A stretch of 64,000 bases of DNA from Halioglobus maricola (GTDB taxonomy: Bacteria > Pseudomonadota > Gammaproteobacteria > Pseudomonadales > Halieaceae), in the NCBI RefSeq assembly GCF_009388985.1, contig NZ_CP036422.1, positions 3,796,501 through 3,860,500 on the forward strand, written 5' to 3'. The position numbers and the translations under genes are program-made. A model generated the notes under the pieces. The model was given only the letters and a program-made list of their open reading frames with translations. It did not search any database and was not told the origin of the DNA. The stretch's first letter is position 1. Every line of letters begins with the position of its first letter. Positions 59,809 through 64,000 of the stretch are shown here, one piece after another.

Positions 59809-62178
59809 TCAGGGCGAGAGCAACAACGTGGTCTCTGCGTGTTCGCTTATTTTTTCATCCGAGAACCACAGATAGCGCTGCTCGCCGTTTACCCACGGCT
59901 CCACGAAAGTCGCATTCCACTCACTGAACCACCGCTCGCTGATGCCGCCCGGGAAATGAGCAATAATCTTCTCACTGTCCGAAAGGTCTGCCACCATGCG
60001 CATGGAGTCAGCTATCTTCGATTTGTACGGCGCGCTGAACATATAGATGCCGCGCTGCAGCGTCTCGGAAGACCCGCTCACCGCGTGGGTGCCGCCGCCA
60101 ATCAGATTTGCAGCTCTTTCTCCGGGAATAAACGGATGATAGAAAGTGATGGTATGTTCATCACCCCAACGCCAGGCCGTGGGATCATCGCCCCACTTCG
60201 CACTGAGCTCGGCCAACGCGAGGTGACCTGCGCGAACAATCAGGTCGTCGGCGCTCTCCACGTGCGCGGTCCGGGTGTCGTCAATCCACTCACTGTCGTT
60301 CTCGAGCAAAACCACGAAGCGCTCAACCCAATAATACTGTTCGTCCAGATACGCAGTCAGCAGCTCATCACTCATGTCGTCGGCGAACACCTGGGTCGCC
60401 AGGTGACGAAACACTGACTGGAAAATCAACGGCCCGGACTCATCACGATCATCGCGCAGGTTCCAGCCAGCCAACACTTCCGCCAACGGGGCTAGTTCAT
60501 CATCCATGCGGTAAAGCGCTACCAGGCGCGCACGCAGGTACTCGGCAAAGGTGTTGAATGTGTCGTTGTTGGCATCCCAGTGATCATCGGCACTAAACAG
60601 GGAGCTCTCCATCAGCTGCTGCAGGCGCGTATAGCGCCAGCGCGGCGAGAAGTGCGTGGAGTAAACGTAAGGGTAGTCTGCATCGGTAATTCGATGATTG
60701 GTTGAACCCACCCACTGTCGCTGCGGATTTACCATTAATGGCATCTCTGCCGGCGGAATCCGGCGCAGCCAGTTGTCCTCGCCGGTTACCTCCAGCGGCA
60801 ACAGGCCATCGCCGCGAGTGCGCTGCGGGACCATACCCGAGGGCACCATCGCAATATTGCCTGCCACGTCCGCGACAACATGGTTGAGCGGTGTGGCCAT
60901 TGCACCCATGGCAGTGACTGCCTCCTCCACAGACCGCGCACGCAGTAGTTCCAGATTACCGCCGTCGGGCCCCGCGTAGAGAGGCACCGACCAGCGCAAG
61001 CTCAGTACTCGCCCCTCGGCCATACTCATACCGTGGTCAGAGATAACCGGACCGCGCTGCGTTTCGCGGATAGTCATGACCTCCTGCCGATACCCACCCG
61101 CAGCTTCGCCATCCTTGATTCGCAGCGTCTCGGTGCGCACCACAAAGGGCAGCGAATGCCCTCCTTCGAGGTAGCTTTCCGGATCGGCGGGATCCACAAC
61201 TTCCAGATAGAGATCGACCATGTCGGCGTAGCCGTTGGTCGCGCTCCAGGCTATATGCTCGGTACGGCCGATACCCCAACCGGGTGTACCGGGCATGCTG
61301 CCGCCCACAACACGGAGCTCAGGCGTAAACGCCCCCATTGGAAACCAGAAGCCAGGCAGATTGCCCACCTGCAGATGAGGATCGCCGGAGAGAATTGGTG
61401 CATCTCCGGCAGACTTTTCCGGGCTGGTGGCCCAGGCATCGCTTCCCATGCGGTAGCGCGGTTCAAACTGACTGAACAGGCTGTCGTCGTAATCAAACTC
61501 GAGCTCGGCCAATGCCGGAGCCTGCACCTGATGCTGCGACGGGTAGGTGCGTGGGTCATCGGGATTAATGGCGACGGGGCGCAGCTGCGCTGCACGCTCA
61601 GCTCCGAGCTCGTCGTGCAGGCGCAGCGTGAGCAACTCCTGCTTCCAATTAACGCTGCTGCTCCAGATACGGAACTGCACAACTGCCAACAGCTCTTCGA
61701 GCGCCCAGGGCTGCACCTCATGCCCCATAACGCCCAACATCAATGGAAACTCATCCTGCCGGCTTACTATGTAATCGTTGAGGCCATTGATATAGCGCTG
61801 GAGATAGTTGCGCTCTTCAGCACTGATGCGCTGTGCGTAAGCCTTGGCGTAGCCGTAAATATCAACCAGCCGAACAATACGATCGTTTCTCAGACCTTTC
61901 TCGCCAATAAATTCCGCCAAGCGCCCCTGGGCGAGGTGGCGATGAATTTCAAGCTGGAACAGGCGGTCCTGTGCGTGCAGGAAACCCTGTGCTGTAAGCA
62001 CATCGTCGAGGGTATCGGCATACACATACGGCACACCGTCATCGCCGCGCAGTACTCTCACCTCGCCCGCGAGTGACGCAAGCTCGATGACACCCTCGCG
62101 CTGGGGGGCATCGATTCGGGGCAGGTACCAGACAAAAAGCCCCGCCAAAACAAGCAGGGCTATCAGTAGTTTCTTCAT
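59809..62178 (-). CDS. Penicillin acylase family N-terminal nucleophile hydrolase
   Basis: 789 aa. A hydrophobic N-terminal anchor or signal (KKLLIALLVLAGLFVWYLP) precedes the alpha-chain (GDDGVPYVYADTLDDVLTAQGFLHAQDRLFQLEIHRHLAQGRLAEFIG). Processing should occur before Ser246 (RYRMG-SDAWATSPEKSA), with the nucleophile Ser first in the beta-chain. Beta-chain hallmarks follow: SGDPHL, GTPGWGIGRTEHIAWSATNGYADM, and TPLNHVVADVAGNIAMVPSG. The cleavage site normally reads S-N-x-W; here the second residue is Asp. Such enzymes deacylate homoserine lactones or amides in the periplasm. It is 12 nt downstream of the TonB-dependent receptor. Confidence 0.9.
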   Translation of the reverse strand: MKKLLIALLVLAGLFVWYLPRIDAPQREGVIELASLAGEVRVLRGDDGVPYVYADTLDDVLTAQGFLHAQDRLFQLEIHRHLAQGRLAEFIGEKGLRNDRIVRLVDIYGYAKAYAQRISAEERNYLQRYINGLNDYIVSRQDEFPLMLGVMGHEVQPWALEELLAVVQFRIWSSSVNWKQELLTLRLHDELGAERAAQLRPVAINPDDPRTYPSQHQVQAPALAELEFDYDDSLFSQFEPRYRMGSDAWATSPEKSAGDAPILSGDPHLQVGNLPGFWFPMGAFTPELRVVGGSMPGTPGWGIGRTEHIAWSATNGYADMVDLYLEVVDPADPESYLEGGHSLPFVVRTETLRIKDGEAAGGYRQEVMTIRETQRGPVISDHGMSMAEGRVLSLRWSVPLYAGPDGGNLELLRARSVEEAVTAMGAMATPLNHVVADVAGNIAMVPSGMVPQRTRGDGLLPLEVTGEDNWLRRIPPAEMPLMVNPQRQWVGSTNHRITDADYPYVYSTHFSPRWRYTRLQQLMESSLFSADDHWDANNDTFNTFAEYLRARLVALYRMDDELAPLAEVLAGWNLRDDRDESGPLIFQSVFRHLATQVFADDMSDELLTAYLDEQYYWVERFVVLLENDSEWIDDTRTAHVESADDLIVRAGHLALAELSAKWGDDPTAWRWGDEHTITFYHPFIPGERAANLIGGGTHAVSGSSETLQRGIYMFSAPYKSKIADSMRMVADLSDSEKIIAHFPGGISERWFSEWNATFVEPWVNGEQRYLWFSDEKISEHAETTLLLSP

Positions 62179-62190
62179 TCGCGGAGTCTC

Positions 62191-64000
62191 TTAGAACTCG
62201 TACGCCACGTCCAGGCCGTAAGTGCGAGGCGTTCCCCAAGTGTAACCGGTAAAGGAACCATAGTTGGCGCCGTGCTCGATATACTCTTCATCCGCAAGGT
62301 TCTTGCCCCACAAGGCAAAGCGGAACTGGCCATCCAGCGCCTCCACTTCAGACAGTGTCAGCCGGGCGTTGAATAAAGTACGCGCATCGGAGTGAACGCG
62401 CGGATCACTGGCCGAGAAACCCACTTTACCCATATATGTCGCGTCAAAACGCGCCGTCACGTGCCCCAAATTAGTGTCGGTGTCGTACTGCACACCGGCA
62501 GCGCCGGTTTTGAATGCCTCGGTTTCCCGACTGCTGTCATCGTAATCAGAATCTGAGTAACCGGCGTTTGCAGTCACCATCCAGTGTTCACCCAGCAGAG
62601 CAGTCACATCAATCTCAGCGCCGATAGTTTCAGATTCGCCGGAGTTAATTGTGCGCCGCACACCGTCGACAAAATCAGTTTGCTGCAAATTCTCATTGTC
62701 GTTGTAATACACCGCCGCATTCAGGCGCACCATACCGTCGGCCAGCTGCGACTTGGCACCCAGTTCATAGGAGGTCGTTTCTTCCGGATCTGCTGGCGTC
62801 AGCGCTGGCTCGGGATTCGCGGGACCCACACCACGGCCCACTGTGCCCGGGTTATAAATGCCCGCAGCATATCCCTGAGCAACCTTGCCGTAGAAATTGA
62901 CGTCGTCATTCATGAAGTAGGCCAGAGTGGCGGCGCCCGTGGTCTTGCTCCAATCTTCCTTGGACGAATAATCCTGGTCCAGGCCGGGATCTTCTTCGAG
63001 CAGGATTAGCTCTTTCTCGTCCTCGGTATACCGCGCGCCAAGCGTCAAGCGCCAGGCCTCACTGAAGTGATAGGTGGCCTGACCATACAGAGCCTGAGAC
63101 TCACCGGTGATCTCGTACCAGGCGCCCATATTGCCGTTAAACAAGGTGTTGATATTGTTTGCGGCGTTGTAGAAGGTAGCCTGCCAGGGATTGATCTCGC
63201 GACCTTCTTCGTCGAAGTAGTAAAGGCCAACGACATAGTCGAGCCGGTCATCCAGAGCGGTACCCAGGAACTGAAACTCCTGTGAGAACTGATCCTGCTC
63301 TTTTTCCCCGACCGTGTGAAAACCGGTTGCGGGTGAAGGCGTGCCATCGGCCGCCGAGAATTTGACCCAGTTACCCCCGTCGAGATCCAGGCCGTTCTGG
63401 TCGGACTCATAGTCGCGGTATGCGGTGATGGACTTGATTTCCAGGTCGCCAAGCATCCAACTCAGAGTCAGGTTGTGGCCGCTGATCTCTACTTCTTCAG
63501 ACTTCATATTGTCCAGATCGAATTTATCCAGACGATCATCATCATTGGCGATCTCCGCCATTCCGGCATACAGGTTGCCGCCGTAAAAGCTGAAGTCACC
63601 CAGATCGATAGTGGGAACGCTCGGGTCAGTACTGGCATCCACAAAGCCGACCTGGGTCGCCGGTGCAGTGGCCTCACCGTCGGTGCGGTCGTAGGCGTAG
63701 TTTGCACTCAGGGTGTCGGTGATATCCCAGCGCACCGCAAGGCGGAAGGCATCGGTATCTTCGCTGCCGAGCTCATCTTCTCCAATGTCACTGATATTAT
63801 CCTGCCAGCCATCCGAGACTTTTTTCACATAGCTGATCTTCGCGGCAAGGCCGGCGGCTTCGCCCGTGTCGACAGTGACAGCGGCGCGGTTACTGCCAAA
63901 GTTACCTACCGTGAAATCGACCTTGCCACCGAATTCGCCGCTCGGCTGCTGCGTCACCAGATTGATGGCGCCACCGGTAGTGTTCTTGCCCCACAAGGTG
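62191..64000 (-). CDS. TonB-dependent receptor (5' part beyond window)
   Basis: The frame is open to the right-hand edge (over 600 codons), so the signal peptide, the TonB box and most of the plug are missing. The visible start is the plug end LWGKNTTGGAINLVTQQPSG, typical of the large sphingomonad and Halieaceae receptor group. Long extracellular loops and barrel strands follow, ending LADEEYIEHGANYGSFTGYTWGTPRTYGLDVAYEF, a classic C-terminal phenylalanine. Such receptors take up siderophores, polysaccharide pieces or hydrophobic compounds with energy from TonB. With the acylase downstream a lactone, amide or lipid-like substrate is possible. Confidence 0.93.
   Translation of the reverse strand, partial: TLWGKNTTGGAINLVTQQPSGEFGGKVDFTVGNFGSNRAAVTVDTGEAAGLAAKISYVKKVSDGWQDNISDIGEDELGSEDTDAFRLAVRWDITDTLSANYAYDRTDGEATAPATQVGFVDASTDPSVPTIDLGDFSFYGGNLYAGMAEIANDDDRLDKFDLDNMKSEEVEISGHNLTLSWMLGDLEIKSITAYRDYESDQNGLDLDGGNWVKFSAADGTPSPATGFHTVGEKEQDQFSQEFQFLGTALDDRLDYVVGLYYFDEEGREINPWQATFYNAANNINTLFNGNMGAWYEITGESQALYGQATYHFSEAWRLTLGARYTEDEKELILLEEDPGLDQDYSSKEDWSKTTGAATLAYFMNDDVNFYGKVAQGYAAGIYNPGTVGRGVGPANPEPALTPADPEETTSYELGAKSQLADGMVRLNAAVYYNDNENLQQTDFVDGVRRTINSGESETIGAEIDVTALLGEHWMVTANAGYSDSDYDDSSRETEAFKTGAAGVQYDTDTNLGHVTARFDATYMGKVGFSASDPRVHSDARTLFNARLTLSEVEALDGQFRFALWGKNLADEEYIEHGANYGSFTGYTWGTPRTYGLDVAYEF

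Overview
The window reads as ordinary chromosomal DNA of an aerobic, GC-rich marine-type gammaproteobacterium. Genes are tightly packed, often with 1-11 nt overlaps. There are many exported enzymes, outer-membrane barrels, a TonB-dependent receptor, acyl-CoA dehydrogenases, several arylsulfatases and a Pseudomonas-like tRNA-Val(GAC). The mix resembles Halieaceae or related Cellvibrionales. This is inferred from gene content only, as no rRNA is present. I saw no insertion sequence, prophage, integrase, CRISPR array or plasmid function.

Region 1 (1-6.3 kb): a partial OsmC gene diverges from a cysteine synthase-glutaredoxin fusion. An NhaA antiporter and a two-gene molybdenum hydroxylase (2Fe-2S subunit plus Tat-exported molybdopterin subunit) follow. 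Region 2 (6.4-12.9 kb, minus strand): aldo/keto reductase, membrane-anchored amidohydrolase, exported M28 peptidase, AGCS sodium symporter and an NTF2-like protein form a close-packed string. Region 3 (13-20.5 kb): lipoprotein esterase, crotonase, arylsulfatase, tRNA-Val with terminator, fructosamine kinase and an adjacent pair of acyl-CoA dehydrogenases. Region 4 (20.5-27.1 kb, minus strand): an envelope-glycan group with a GT9 heptosyltransferase, an NAD-dependent epimerase, a GT-C-like membrane protein, a GtrB-like GT2 and a polytopic protein.

Region 5 (27.3-35 kb): an exported methyltransferase-like protein, then an uncharacterised terminated transcript candidate (about 28206-28415). The phospholipid-synthesis trio follows: HAD-PlsC fusion with a histone-H1-like tail, PlsB-like acyltransferase and GpsA. 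A PBP7-type endopeptidase and an outer-membrane barrel end the region. Region 6 (35-52 kb): two paralogous outer-membrane barrels flank a TAXI-like binding lipoprotein. With them lie two paralogous arylsulfatases, a PafA-like phosphatase, a dihydroxyphthalate-decarboxylase-like binding protein with a Tat signal, an OprP-type porin, a YibH/DUF3302/DUF3313 group, an OmpW-like barrel, a glycine-zipper protein, a patatin lipoprotein and a FadL-like channel. I read this as an envelope locus for taking up and desulfating or dephosphorylating an organic ester, substrate unknown. Region 7 (52-64 kb): a Tat-exported aldo/keto reductase is coupled to an ADP/ATP-translocase-like carrier. A ThuA / SUMF-like / Gfo-Idh-MocA / ThuA / Rieske oxygenase cluster follows, then a penicillin acylase downstream of a TonB-dependent receptor cut by the window edge.

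The strongest leads for something undescribed are the sulfatase/TAXI-like/barrel locus, the terminated non-coding transcript near 28.2-28.4 kb, the SUMF-like protein without its copper-binding cysteines beside ThuA and Gfo proteins, and the lysine-rich tail on the HAD-PlsC fusion.
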